Shown here in pieces: positions 20,317 through 28,661 of a DNA stretch of 49,168 nt. The number at the start of each line of letters is the position of its first letter. Position 1 is the first letter of the stretch. The stretch spans positions 1-49,168 of the forward strand of contig MPNP01000001.1 of the NCBI GenBank assembly GCA_002239085.1, read 5' to 3'. The translations under genes were made by a program, and so were the position numbers. The notes beneath the pieces were generated by a model. The model did no database searches and had not been told where the DNA came from. It saw only the letters and a list, made by a program, of their open reading frames with translations. Source of the stretch: Rhodobacteraceae bacterium bin131. GTDB taxonomy: Bacteria > Pseudomonadota > Alphaproteobacteria > Rhodobacterales > Rhodobacteraceae.

Positions 20317-21498
20317 CTAAGACTGAAACGATTGAATGAGATTAGAAAATAAAATTCTAATTGTGGAGGTAAATCGTTGAATAACATTGGCTTTTTCAAT
20401 ATCTTGCAGGGCAATAAGAGGGGTAGTGAATTGAGAATTTAATGCGGGAATTTCGACGGACAATTGACCAATTTCCTGACCTTTTTTAATCGGTGCCTGT
20501 GGGTACTCACTGAATTGCGCAGTGGCTTTAATTTGCTTATCAGCGTTAATTGGGTAAATGACTGCAACGGGGCTTTTTAAACCGATATCAACCATTTGTT
20601 CGGAACCCATCCAGATGGGGGCTTTCGTTATCGGTACATCAGCATTAAACACAACTTCTTTTTTGAACTGGCGATTATACCAATTCAAAAGGGCTAGTCC
20701 TTCATCAGCGCGTTCAGCTGTAGATTTCAAACCACTCAATACAAACAACACTCGATTTCCTTCAAATTCAGCTGAACCAACTAAGCCATATCCCGAATCT
20801 TGAGTGTAACCAGTCTTCAAACCATCGGCACGAGAGTTTTCAGCAGCGAGAAGAGGATTACGATTAAAGCGATTACTTGGAGCACGCCCATCAAAGGAAA
20901 ATTCTCTTTCAGAAAAATATTGATAATAGTCAGGATAATCAGTGATAATACGTTCAGCGATGTAGGCAAGGTCTCGAACGCTCATGTAATGATTTGGGTC
21001 AGGCCAGCCATTAGAATTAATAAAGTTTGAATTCGTCATCCCCATATCAAGGGATCTCGTATTCATTAATTGAGCAAACCCACTTTCTGAGGAGTCGGGA
21101 GAAAGTGTTTCTGCCAATACAACACTTGCATCATTACCAGACAAAACAACAACTCCCCGAATCAATTCTTCAACAGTGGGTGTGTCAGTGGTATCCAAGA
21201 ACATTGTTGAGCCGCCATAAGTATTCATTGCGTATTGTGAAACGCGAAGACGCTCATCAAGCTTGAGTTGTCCTTTTTCCAATGCCTCAAAAACCATGTA
21301 AAGGGTCATGAGTTTTGACATTGAAGCTGGTGGAATGGGTTCATCGGCATTCTTTTCAAAAAGAATTATTCCTGTATTCACATCAACAATGATGGCATTT
21401 GTACTGCTAGTTTGAAACGCATTTAACTGAGTAGAAACAAGCAAGTAAGCCAGAAAAAAGGCGAAACATTTAGAGGTGAAATGCTCTAAAAAAGACAT
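20317..21498 (-). CDS. dacC: D-alanyl-D-alanine carboxypeptidase (PBP5/6 family)
   Basis: A periplasmic penicillin-binding protein that trims the terminal D-Ala from muropeptides. A signal peptide is clear (FTSKCFAFFLAYLLVSTQLNAFQ). Active-site motifs are all there: PPASMSKLMT with Ser59 and Lys62 (SxxK), SGNDASVVLAE (SxN), and KTGYTQDSGYGLVGSA (KTG). A PBP5_C-type beta domain follows, and the C-terminal stretch VIQRFTSTIRILFSNLIQSFQS (in part) could be the amphipathic membrane anchor of the family. It is the first gene of the run dacC-tmk-holB-tatD-MBL; the upstream ATTATTCCTCC contains an AGGAGGAAT ribosome-binding site on the minus strand. The symbol is approximate within the dacA/dacC group. 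Confidence 0.95.
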   Translation of the reverse strand: MSFLEHFTSKCFAFFLAYLLVSTQLNAFQTSSTNAIIVDVNTGIILFEKNADEPIPPASMSKLMTLYMVFEALEKGQLKLDERLRVSQYAMNTYGGSTMFLDTTDTPTVEELIRGVVVLSGNDASVVLAETLSPDSSESGFAQLMNTRSLDMGMTNSNFINSNGWPDPNHYMSVRDLAYIAERIITDYPDYYQYFSEREFSFDGRAPSNRFNRNPLLAAENSRADGLKTGYTQDSGYGLVGSAEFEGNRVLFVLSGLKSTAERADEGLALLNWYNRQFKKEVVFNADVPITKAPIWMGSEQMVDIGLKSPVAVIYPINADKQIKATAQFSEYPQAPIKKGQEIGQLSVEIPALNSQFTTPLIALQDIEKANVIQRFTSTIRILFSNLIQSFQS

Positions 21499-21645
21499 AG
21501 ATTATTCCTCCTACTGATGGCTATTTTTTAGAAAAAATAAAATGAAGTCTAAAATTATCACTTAACATCACATAGATTCCATTACCAATTATCAGATGGC
21601 CAAACAAGAAATTACCCAGTCATTGGGTATCTTGCATTCATATCC

Positions 21646-21735
21646 GGAGGAGTGGCAGAGTGGTCGAATGCACCGGTCTTGAAAACCGGCGTGGGGGCAA
21701 CTCCACCGGGGGTTCGAATCCCTCCTCCTCCGCCA
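21646..21735 (+). tRNA. tRNA-Ser (anticodon UGA)
   Basis: A 90-nt class II tRNA. The acceptor strands GGAGGAG and CTCCTCC pair fully, followed by discriminator G and encoded CCA. The anticodon arm is CCGGT-CTTGAAA-ACCGG with TGA in the loop. A long variable arm (CGTGGGGGCAACTCCACCG) and GGTTCGAATCC in the T arm complete the serine type. Confidence 0.98.
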
Positions 21736-22074
21736 CTAAACGCACCATGATATTTTTTTCTGTTATCCCAAATTGTATTGACCCCGCTTAAATCCAATCT
21801 GACCTTCTTTTAATTGGTTCTCTTATTATTAGCAATTCCTAATGGCTACACAGAGTATAAACTCTCCTCTTTTGCTATAATTAACTTTGGAAATTTAGAG
21901 TTAATCAAATTGACAAGGCGATTATCAGAGAGTGATTATCGTTTCCACAAATCTAGTTTCTTTCCATGAATTAAAAGCCAAAATCATCCTCTTAACTCCA
22001 AAAGATGTCACTCCTAAAATTACTGCCTCCAAAGTTAAAATCCATCGTGCTTTCATAAAATGAACCTTTGTATG

Positions 22075-22110
22075 GTTGCAATGCAGTTAAATCCACCTGC
22101 GGCTTGCAAC
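22075..22110. other. nested inverted repeat (possible RNA stem)
   Basis: GTTGCAA (22075-22081) and TTGCAAC (22104-22110) form a perfect 7-bp outer stem, and GCAG (22083-22086) can pair with CTGC (22097-22100) inside. It lies 31 bp before the next inverted repeat, so the two may belong to one structured transcript. Confidence 0.4.
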
Positions 22111-22140
22111 ACCTACGAAACTCAATTAGGCAGATAATCA

Positions 22141-22190
22141 AATAGGTCAGATAGAAACGCTATAGTTTAAGCCGACTCCGCTGACCTATT
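22141..22190. other. 10-bp perfect inverted repeat with inner hairpin
   Basis: AATAGGTCAG (22141-22150) and CTGACCTATT (22181-22190) are perfectly complementary over 10 bp. The 30-nt loop contains a second small hairpin, ATAG-AAACG-CTAT (22151-22163). This layout resembles a structured RNA more than a simple terminator: no T-run follows on either strand. I do not recognise it as any known RNA family. Confidence 0.45.
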
Positions 22191-22623
22191 CAGAATGTGA
22201 AAGTGATATGGGTGATTCTCCTAGATGGTCAACAACCATTATTTCTTATAACTTCCTTGCTATAGGACGCATCACGATAGAGCAAATCTATTCATTCGGA
22301 ATTCTATCTTTGCAGACATCCATGTTATCTACGCGGAAGATTGAACAGACATCAAAATTGCTATTTCATTTTTGGTTTATCAGTCCCTACATTTTTAATT
22401 GCTTCAACCCTCAAATTTAAGGAAAACCCAAGTCATTAGACTTAATGAGTCAGCCCTTTAGGTATCGCACAATCTAGATTATTTTAATTTGCCATTGCGA
22501 CAAGACGGATTCCACTAAAGCATCAACCCATTACTCAATCCATAAAATTGCGTTGAATAGGAAAAGCTCAAAGCCTAATCGTATAAAAATTCATTGAATC
22601 TATCGGTAAATTATAATCGGTAA

Positions 22624-22680
22624 GAATGAACTAGAACCAACATGAGTAGGAATATCCCCCTAAGTTGTTCCAGTTCATTC
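22624..22680. other. long imperfect hairpin, about 16 bp of stem
   Basis: GAATGAACT (22624-22632) pairs perfectly with AGTTCATTC (22672-22680). After one mismatch the stem goes on with GAA/TTC and, past a one-base bulge, CAAC (22638-22641) with GTTG (22664-22667). The 22-nt loop can itself pair TAGG with CCTA. It lies 110 bp beyond the cspA stop. Either an RNA structure or a small palindromic repeat; a search for further copies in the genome would decide. Confidence 0.45.
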
Positions 22681-22741
22681 TAGCATTACTAATGGGAATT
22701 TACCTGATTATTAATTTACCACAAAAAGGCTCGAGCTGATC

Positions 22742-22758
22742 AAAATAAGGGTTATTTT
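22742..22758 (-). terminator. A/T hairpin downstream of cspA
   Basis: AAAATAA (22742-22748) and TTATTTT (22752-22758) form a perfect 7-bp stem around GGG, 32 bp after the cspA stop codon in the direction of transcription. A TTTTT run follows about 16 nt later on the minus strand after a GCTCGAGC palindrome. It is a plausible but weak transcription end for cspA. Confidence 0.4.
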
Positions 22759-22790
22759 TCTTTGCGTGACTTGTGTTGTTTCACCAAGAA

Positions 22791-23003
22791 TTAATCGGCA
22801 TCCGCCAATTGGAGATGAACTGCTGAAGTTTTACCCTTATTAGTCGCAACTTCGTATGTAACTTTTTGACCTTCATTTAATTTACGAATACCTGCTTTTT
22901 CTAATGCACTAATGTGAACAAAAACATCTTTTGTGCCATCTTCCGGGGCAATGAAACCATACCCTTTATTTGAATTGAAGAATTTTACTGTACCTTGTGC
23001 CAT
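22791..23003 (-). CDS. cspA: cold-shock protein, CspA family
   Basis: A 70-residue single-domain nucleic-acid-binding protein. Both RNA-binding motifs are present: KGYGFIAPE (RNP1, family form KGFGFI) and VFVHISALEKAG (RNP2, family form VFVHFSA). Such proteins act as RNA chaperones. An ATG at 23003 is preceded on the minus strand by AAAGGGAAATTATC with a good ribosome-binding site. The long upstream gene-free stretch fits the long leaders typical of csp genes. It is a monocistronic gene. The role in cold adaptation is known for the family, not shown here. Confidence 0.96.
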   Translation of the reverse strand: MAQGTVKFFNSNKGYGFIAPEDGTKDVFVHISALEKAGIRKLNEGQKVTYEVATNKGKTSAVHLQLADAD

Positions 23004-23469
23004 GATAATTTCCCTTTAGCGTTTAGGTTTATTTAGGAGCATTTATCCGATATAGCCACACCATGCCGCTTACCGTTTCACTCTCATTCAAACGCTTAGG
23101 ATCAACTAACTGAGGAAGATCTTAAGAGAACCCTTTGTCAAGGTTTCTATCAATTTGTATTATCATTCAAGTAAGAGTAACAAAAACTCAAGTGCACTAA
23201 TTGATTATAACTTCTCAAATTACAAGGAATTTCGATTCGTAATTATGTCAAATAGTTGAAAATGAGAAAAGGTGAGGTCGCTTAAGTTCACTCATTCGCC
23301 CAAGTCCTGTACAATACTTGCTATCACAAAAGCAGCGTTAAAGTGGTCAATTCTCTTTCACCAAAGAAAGGCATTGATGTGCAACATTTTTTGAAATCAA
23401 AAAATATGAAAAAATTATAAGAAGATATATAGTGGTATCCAATCAAATTAATTTAATTCGAGGAAATAC
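23004..23469. other. divergent spacer between cspA and dctP
   Basis: This 466-bp AT-rich stretch must hold the promoters of cspA (-) and the TRAP operon (+). On the minus strand a consensus TTGACA is present around 23135-23145, but I do not find a well-spaced -10. A 6-bp inverted repeat (AATTAC...GTAATT, about 23219-23246) is the only palindrome noted. There is no gene or RNA that I recognise, and no copy of the MarR-type repeat found before hmgA. Confidence 0.45.
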
Positions 23470-24504
23470 ATGAAAATTGTAAAAATTATTCTTACCTTTG
23501 TCGGTCTTACCATTGGGATGGGAAGTGTTGGGCTATTTGCCCAAGAATATTCATTTAAACTTCACCATTTTCTCAGTGCGAAAGCTCCAGCACATTCACA
23601 AATGCTTGAGCCTTGGGCTAGACAGGTTGAAGCCAATTCCAATGGAATGATTAAAATTGAACTTTTTCCCTCCATGAGCTTAGGGGGAACACCTCCAGAG
23701 CTCGTATCGCAGGCACGCGATGGAGTTGTTGATTTAATCTGGACAGTGAATGGATACACTCCTGGATTGTTTCCTAGAACGGAAGTAATCGAACTTCCTA
23801 CTGTATACGTCAACGACCCAAAAGCAGCCAATCTGGCTATGTTTGATCTATTTGAGTCAGAGTTTAAAGAAGAATACATTGGTCTTGAAGTAATGTTCTT
23901 ACATGTACATGGAGGACAAGGTATTCATACCAGAGACCAGGAAGTTCGTACACCGAGTGATTTGGCAGGATTAGATATCAGAACGCCAAGTCGAACCGGT
24001 GCATGGACAATTGAAGCTCTTGGAGCTAACCCAATTCAAATGCCTGTTCCTGACTTGCCTCCGGCACTTCAAAAAGGTGTTGTCGATGGAGCATTTATTC
24101 CTTGGGAAATTATTCCTCCCTTGCAGCTTCATAATCAAACTCAATACCAAATTGAAGGCACCAACATGACTCGATTTGGAACCGCTGTGTTTCAAGTATC
24201 AATGAACAAAGCGCGATGGGATAGCCTTCCTGCTGATATCCAACAAGCTTTTAAGGATGCTTCAAGTCGAGACTGGTGGAGCCAAGTCGGTGATATATGG
24301 CGTGCAAGCGACGATTTCGGAATCAATATGGCTGTAGAAAATGGCAATGAGCATATTGTTCTGACCGAAGAAGAAACAGCAAGTTTTATTGAGGCAACTC
24401 ATCCTGTTGTTGAACGGTGGATTGGCGAAGTCTCAGGTAATGGAATTGATGGCGCAGGACTTGTTGAAACTGCACGTCAAGCAATTGCAGCTAATAGCCA
24501 ATAA
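23470..24504 (+). CDS. dctP: TRAP transporter substrate-binding protein, DctP family
   Basis: Periplasmic receptor of a tripartite ATP-independent transporter, which uses the sodium gradient to import mainly organic acids. The 344-residue precursor has a signal peptide (KIILTFVGLTIGMGSVGLFAQE). The mature part shows DctP landmarks: FLSAKAPAHSQMLEPWARQVE, LFPSMSLGGTPPELVSQARDG, the GLDIRTPSRTGAWTIEALGA helix with the conserved substrate-binding Arg, and GVVDGAFIPWE. An AGGAAA ribosome-binding site stands before the ATG. dctQ and dctM follow in the correct order. The substrate cannot be read from sequence; its position beside an aromatic operon makes an aromatic or related organic acid a guess only. 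Confidence 0.95.
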   Translation: MKIVKIILTFVGLTIGMGSVGLFAQEYSFKLHHFLSAKAPAHSQMLEPWARQVEANSNGMIKIELFPSMSLGGTPPELVSQARDGVVDLIWTVNGYTPGLFPRTEVIELPTVYVNDPKAANLAMFDLFESEFKEEYIGLEVMFLHVHGGQGIHTRDQEVRTPSDLAGLDIRTPSRTGAWTIEALGANPIQMPVPDLPPALQKGVVDGAFIPWEIIPPLQLHNQTQYQIEGTNMTRFGTAVFQVSMNKARWDSLPADIQQAFKDASSRDWWSQVGDIWRASDDFGINMAVENGNEHIVLTEEETASFIEATHPVVERWIGEVSGNGIDGAGLVETARQAIAANSQ

Positions 24505-24527
24505 AATTCCTTAACGGATAGATAGGG

Positions 24528-25022
24528 ATGGGCAATATTGTTAGGATATCCCGTTCCTTTATAGATTATTGGGCAATAGGAGGAGGAATCCTCCTATTTG
24601 CTGTGGTATTCATGAATGCCCTTTCTGTTGGTTTAAATATTTTTTGGAATCCCATTTCAGGCGATGTGGAGCTCACTGAAATGGGCGTGGCAGTGGGTGT
24701 CTTTGCTTTTTTGCCGTATTGCCAACTTCATTATTCCAACGTTTCGGCGGATATATTCACTTCAAGAGCATCACCTTCATTTCTCTGTGCTATCAAGGCA
24801 ATCGCTTCAATCTTTGCTATTATCCTCGCAATATTGTTGTTTTGGTGGATGTTCAAGGGAATGGTCGATCGCTACAATTTTAACTATCTCAGCGCCATTC
24901 TTCTCATACCTATGTGGATACCGTTTGCGCCAGTGTTATTGTCACTGGTTCTGTTAATGGTTGCTTCAACCCTAACCCTCATTGAAAATCTCTCACCTAT
25001 TTTAGCCAATAAAGTGACTTGA
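24528..25022 (+). CDS. dctQ: TRAP transporter small permease, DctQ family
   Basis: Small membrane subunit of the TRAP system. It is 164 residues long with four predicted membrane helices (about 14-34, 50-70, 88-110, 128-150), the standard DctQ topology. The segment FWNPISGDVELTEMGVAVGVFAFLPYC (part) is typical: the family has a conserved Glu in this place after the first helix. The stop TGA at 25020-25022 overlaps the dctM start by one base (TGATG). The gene is 23 bp after dctP. Weak overall conservation is normal for DctQ; context makes the call. Confidence 0.92.
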   Translation: MGNIVRISRSFIDYWAIGGGILLFAVVFMNALSVGLNIFWNPISGDVELTEMGVAVGVFAFLPYCQLHYSNVSADIFTSRASPSFLCAIKAIASIFAIILAILLFWWMFKGMVDRYNFNYLSAILLIPMWIPFAPVLLSLVLLMVASTLTLIENLSPILANKVT

Positions 25023-26374
25023 TGGATCCCGTATCCATAGGAATTTTTGCACTGATTGCTTTGGTGGTCTTGATTGGTCTCAGGCTCCCCATAGCTTATG
25101 CTATGATCTTAATTGGAGGTATTGGGATCGCATTGATTAACGGACCAAATTTGCTCTTAAATCAATTAAAAACATTAGCGTATTTTCAATTTTCAAAGTA
25201 CAGCCTAACGGTTGTCCCAATGTTTATACTCATGGGTTGCTTAGCCTCTAAAACAGGATTATCAAGGGCTCTTTTTCGGGCGGCTAACGCTTGGTTTGGT
25301 TGGTTGCGTGGTGGGACAGCCATGGCGGTGATAGCTTCTTGTGCTGGATTTGGCGCCGTTTGTGGCTCATCCATTGCAACTGTGAGCACAATGGGAAGAG
25401 TAGCTCTACCAGAACTTAAGAAATTCAACTATTCAAATTCTCTTGCAACGGGTTCAGTTGCGGCTGGCGGAGTATTAGGAATACTGATACCGCCCTCTGT
25501 TGCGTTGACAATTTATGCAATCATTGTTGAAGCAAATATTGTGTCAATGTTTCTTGCCGCAATTATCCCTGGGTTGATGGCCACAGTTTTGTTTATCTTG
25601 GTCGTCGCGGGATACGTATTGGTTGTACCTAATTCTGGTCCTCGCGGGGCAGGAGTTGATACAAAAGAGTTTATCGCTGCTACCAAAGGCGTAATTCCTG
25701 TTCTCATCATATTCCTTTTGGTCATTGGGGGAATGTTTTTTGGTTTCTACAATCCGACACCAGCAGCGGCAATAGGAGTCTTTCTTGTTTTAGTTTTCGG
25801 TTTAATTAACCGTCAATTAAAAACAAAGGGAATTGCTGAGGCAATCAAAGAAACCGCTGCAACAACCGGAATGATTTACCTGATTCTATTTGGTGCTGAA
25901 TTAATGAAAATCTTCCTGTCGCGGGTTGGCCTCCCACAAACTACCGCGGCTTGGATAATTGAAACTGGTATTTCACCTTTGGGAGTCATGATTATCATTC
26001 TTATCGGGTTGATCTTACTAGGTTGCTTAATGGATAGTTTATCCATGATACTTTTGGTTATTCCATTCTTCTGGCCAATGCTTGTTGAAATTAACGGAGG
26101 TATTTACCAAGGCACTGAGGGTTCTGGATTTGGAATGAGTACGGAGGAGCTCAAAATCTGGTTTGGCATATTGGCATTAATTGTTGTTGAATTAGGCTTA
26201 ATCACTCCACCTGTGGGGCTAAATGTTTTTGTTATTAGCTCGTTGGCAAAGGATGTTCCAATGGTGGATACCTTTAAGGGAGTTGCACCATTTTTTGGAA
26301 TTGAAATTATTCGGGTTGCTATTGTATTTGCTTTCCCGATATTGACTTTGTGGTTACCGTCCTTGGGAACTTAA
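25022..26374 (+). CDS. dctM: TRAP transporter large permease, DctM family
   Basis: Large channel subunit of the TRAP transporter, 450 residues and about 12 membrane segments. Landmarks: VPMFILMGCLASKTGLSRALF, ASCAGFGAVCGSSIATVSTMGRVALPEL (part), GSVAAGGVLGILIPPSVALTIYAI (part), TPAAAIGVFLVLVFGLI and the C-terminal GLITPPVGLNVFVISSLA. I use the ATG at 25022, which overlaps the dctQ stop by one base; a TTG at 25019 is in frame. A weak hairpin follows about 100 bp downstream. With dctP and dctQ this forms a complete system. Confidence 0.96.
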   Translation: MDPVSIGIFALIALVVLIGLRLPIAYAMILIGGIGIALINGPNLLLNQLKTLAYFQFSKYSLTVVPMFILMGCLASKTGLSRALFRAANAWFGWLRGGTAMAVIASCAGFGAVCGSSIATVSTMGRVALPELKKFNYSNSLATGSVAAGGVLGILIPPSVALTIYAIIVEANIVSMFLAAIIPGLMATVLFILVVAGYVLVVPNSGPRGAGVDTKEFIAATKGVIPVLIIFLLVIGGMFFGFYNPTPAAAIGVFLVLVFGLINRQLKTKGIAEAIKETAATTGMIYLILFGAELMKIFLSRVGLPQTTAAWIIETGISPLGVMIIILIGLILLGCLMDSLSMILLVIPFFWPMLVEINGGIYQGTEGSGFGMSTEELKIWFGILALIVVELGLITPPVGLNVFVISSLAKDVPMVDTFKGVAPFFGIEIIRVAIVFAFPILTLWLPSLGT

Positions 26375-26470
26375 CTCATTAATTTCACTCAGTGAAAATG
26401 AGGGGCTGAACAATTGCATTAATAATTTACGCATTTTCTACTTGTGGACCGCTATTCAATAGAGTTGATT

Positions 26471-26492
26471 TTCGTCGGGCTATTGCCCCGAA
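26471..26492 (+). terminator. possible terminator of the TRAP operon
   Basis: TTCG (26471-26474) pairs with CGAA (26489-26492) and GGGC (26477-26480) with GCCC (26485-26488), around a TATT loop, with a two-base bulge on the left. It lies 97 bp past the dctM stop. It is G/C-rich at the core but has no clear T-run after it, so this is a tentative call. Confidence 0.35.
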
Positions 26493-26592
26493 TATCCTAA
26501 AATCACTAACCCTATAAATGAGCCCAAGAATTACAGGGCAATTCGAACCCGGAATGACGCGGAAGAGCACCAATAATCATATAAAGTGATAT

Positions 26593-27024
26593 TCATAGGT
26601 CTTTACTTTCGAGCAAGATTTTCAAACCGTCGGTAAAGGCGACACCCTTATCACCGAGAATTTGAACTAATTTTTCGTTATAGTTGACCGCGATGGGCTT
26701 TAGTTCAGCCATTAATTTTTCTCCTTCACTTGTCAATGAAAGAAAGGATTCACGCTTATCAGCAGGATTTTTCTCCCGGTTAATCAAACCAGAGTTCTCC
26801 AATCTATTGCAGGCTCTGCTAACCCGAGATTTGTGCATATCAACCTTGCTTAATAGTTTGTTCGTTACAATTTGCCCTGATTGAGATAAATGGAACAATA
26901 CCCGCCATTCAGGTATCGACAGTTGGTGGTTGATATTGTATTTCTTCTCCAACCCCCGGCTTAATTTGCCAGCCAGCGCACTGATTTGATAAGGCAAAAA
27001 GTTGGTTAGATTATATTCGGTCAT
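26593..27024 (-). CDS. MarR-family transcriptional regulator, probable regulator of the hmgA operon
   Basis: A 143-residue winged-helix protein. The family order is plain: N-terminal dimer helix, LSIPEWRVLFHLSQSG, a recognition helix region VDMHKSRVSRACNRLENSGLI (part) and the wing NREKNPADKRESFLSLTSEGEKL. MarR proteins repress genes until a phenolic or other aromatic ligand binds. It is transcribed divergently from hmgA with 250 bp between, and that gap carries a perfect inverted repeat over the hmgA promoter. I therefore infer it senses homogentisate or a precursor. Its arginine codons (several CGG) also differ from most of the window, as do those of the operon it faces, so it may have come with it. 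Confidence 0.9.
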   Translation of the reverse strand: MTEYNLTNFLPYQISALAGKLSRGLEKKYNINHQLSIPEWRVLFHLSQSGQIVTNKLLSKVDMHKSRVSRACNRLENSGLINREKNPADKRESFLSLTSEGEKLMAELKPIAVNYNEKLVQILGDKGVAFTDGLKILLESKDL

Positions 27025-27209
27025 TCAGCAAATAAAGATAAAACTAAAATATTGGCCTTGATTCTCAAGCGAAGAACATAGTGTACTGAATTTCTTTTGT
27101 ATCAATACTTTTATAAAGACGATCCTTGGAACAATCTTCCAACATGATTATTGGATTCCCCTTGAAGATATAGCTAAGTTATTTCTGCAAAGCATATAAA
27201 CATGAAAAT

Positions 27210-27233
27210 AATTAGTTGCAACTGCAACTAATT
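27210..27233. promoter_or_regulatory. 11-bp perfect inverted repeat, probable MarR operator
   Basis: AATTAGTTGCA (27210-27220) and TGCAACTAATT (27223-27233) are perfectly complementary around a 2-bp AC centre. The size and the TTGCA/TGCAA half-sites suit a MarR dimer. The repeat covers the -35 element and part of the spacer of the promoter at 27216-27243, so a bound repressor would exclude RNA polymerase. The symmetrical 24-bp site and the divergent regulator gene support this; binding itself is inferred. Confidence 0.8.
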
Positions 27234-27243
27234 TAACTATAAT
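27216..27243 (+). promoter_or_regulatory. sigma-70 type promoter of the hmgA operon
   Basis: A perfect -10 TATAAT at 27238-27243 stands 16 bp after TTGCAA (27216-27221), a four-of-six match to the -35 consensus. The expected start of transcription is about 25 bp before the hmgA ATG. The -35 is inside the palindromic operator, the classical layout for repression. Confidence 0.7.
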
Positions 27244-27274
27244 TAAAACTCTCTACAAATGCAGGGTTGGAAAA

Positions 27275-28627
27275 ATGGATCAATTTACGGAAAGTCAGAA
27301 TAAAGTACAGGATCAAACCCAATCCAGACCGATTCTAAACTATATGCCAGGTTTTGGTAATGATTTTGAAACTGAAGCTATACCTGATGCACTTCCCCAA
27401 GGACAAAACAGTCCACAGAATTGCGCATATGGTCTATATGCCGAACAGCTTTCAGGAACACCATTTACTGCTCCTCGCGGGCAAAATGAACGAACCTGGT
27501 GTTATCGAATAAGACCTTCAGTTCGTCATTCATCCAGGTATAAACAAATTGACATGCCCTATTGGAAGACTGCACCGAGCATAAATGATGAGATTATTTC
27601 TCTAGGGCAATACAGGTGGGATCCACTTCCAATAGAGGATGCACCAACAACTTTCTTGACTGGTATGAAAACGATGACGACCGCGGGCGATGTCAATACT
27701 CAAACAGGTATGGCTGCTCATGTGTATATCATCACCGAATCAATGGAAGATGAATATTTCTACTCGGCGGATTCGGAATTACTGATTGTACCTCAGCAAG
27801 GGGAATTACGCTTTCGCACAGAGTTGGGGATCATTGACCTACAACCACAGGAAATTGCCATCATTCCAAGGGGAATGGTAATCAGGGTGGAAGTGCTGGC
27901 CGGACCAGCCAGAGGATTTGTTTGTGAGAATTACAGTTCTAAATTCGATTTACCCAACAGGGGACCGATAGGAGCAAATTGTTTGGCCAATCCCAGGGAT
28001 TTCAAGACACCAGTGGCAGCCTTTGAAGATAAGGAAACACCTTCAAGAATGGTCATTAAATGGTGTGGTGCTTTTCATGCCTGTGAAATCAACCAGTCAC
28101 CCCTTGATGTGGTTGCCTGGCATGGCAATTATGCTCCATGCAAATATGATCTGAGAACCTTTTCACCGGTCGGTGCCATACTTTTCGACCACCCGGACCC
28201 CTCCATTTATACTGTCCTGACTGCTCCCTCAGGATTTGAAGGAACAGCCAACATAGATTTTATCCTTTTTCGGGACAGGTGGAATGTTGCCGAACATACC
28301 TTCCGTCCACCTTGGTATCACAAGAATATTATGTCTGAACTTATGGGTAATATTTATGGTATTTATGATGCAAAGCCGGAAGGGTTTGTTCCAGGAGGGA
28401 TGAGTTTGCACAACATGATGCTTCCCCATGGTCCGGACAAAGAAGCCTTTGAAGCTGCTACATCTGTCAATCTGGAACCCTCAAAGTTGGAAAATACCAT
28501 GAGTTTCATGTTTGAGACCAGGTTTCCACAACATCTGACTGAATTTGCTGCTTTCGAAGCAAAGCTTCAAACAGATTATATTGACTGTTGGTTGCCACTC
28601 GAGAAAAAATTTACGGACAAACCATAA
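27275..28627 (+). CDS. hmgA: homogentisate 1,2-dioxygenase
   Basis: Non-haem Fe(II) enzyme that opens the homogentisate ring to maleylacetoacetate, the core step of tyrosine and phenylalanine breakdown. The 450-residue protein is clearly Hmg[15 protein letters not shown] at the start, [17 protein letters not shown], and the iron ligands in [11 protein letters not shown] and [12 protein letters not shown]. The spacing His, +6 Glu, +30 His is the same as in the human enzyme (335, 341, 371). It is the first gene of a seven-gene run behind a MarR-controlled promoter. Codon use is foreign to the window: 8 of 21 arginines use AGG, against none in fabF. Neither hpd nor a maleylacetoacetate isomerase is nearby. 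Confidence 0.97.
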   Translation: MDQFTESQNKVQDQTQSRPILNYMPGFGNDFETEAIPDALPQGQNSPQNCAYGLYAEQLSGTPFTAPRGQNERTWCYRIRPSVRHSSRYKQIDMPYWKTAPSINDEIISLGQYRWDPLPIEDAPTTFLTGMKTMTTAGDVNTQTGMAAHVYIITESMEDEYFYSADSELLIVPQQGELRFRTELGIIDLQPQEIAIIPRGMVIRVEVLAGPARGFVCENYSSKFDLPNRGPIGANCLANPRDFKTPVAAFEDKETPSRMVIKWCGAFHACEINQSPLDVVAWHGNYAPCKYDLRTFSPVGAILFDHPDPSIYTVLTAPSGFEGTANIDFILFRDRWNVAEHTFRPPWYHKNIMSELMGNIYGIYDAKPEGFVPGGMSLHNMMLPHGPDKEAFEAATSVNLEPSKLENTMSFMFETRFPQHLTEFAAFEAKLQTDYIDCWLPLEKKFTDKP

Positions 28628-28661
28628 ACCCTTTTCTCAAATATTACGTAAGGATTACTAA

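Larger units (their letters stand above)
21736..22790. other. 1-kb gene-free region with several long inverted repeats
   Basis: No convincing gene lies between tRNA-Ser and cspA. The best open frame (22208-22420, +, 70 codons) lacks a Shine-Dalgarno and shows no family resemblance. The region holds at least three strong inverted repeats (listed separately), which is unusual in a genome where most spacers are short. It might encode one or more small RNAs, or be the decayed remains of a mobile element. A TATAAT at 21876-21881 could be a promoter for a + strand transcript, but no good -35 is seen. Confidence 0.5.

Noticed and set aside
21480-21560. Possible leader terminator before dacC
   Set aside because: A/T-rich, no stem of more than 4-5 bp found; only a normal ribosome-binding site is supported.
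22208-22420. 70-codon open frame in the spacer after tRNA-Ser
   Set aside because: No Shine-Dalgarno, odd composition, no family resemblance; chance frames of this size are common in AT-rich spacers.
26520-26580. tRNA-like T-arm (reverse strand CCGGGTTCGAAT) downstream of dctM
   Set aside because: The stem after the loop does not pair with CCGGG and no acceptor strand or CCA follows at the proper distance, so it is probably chance.
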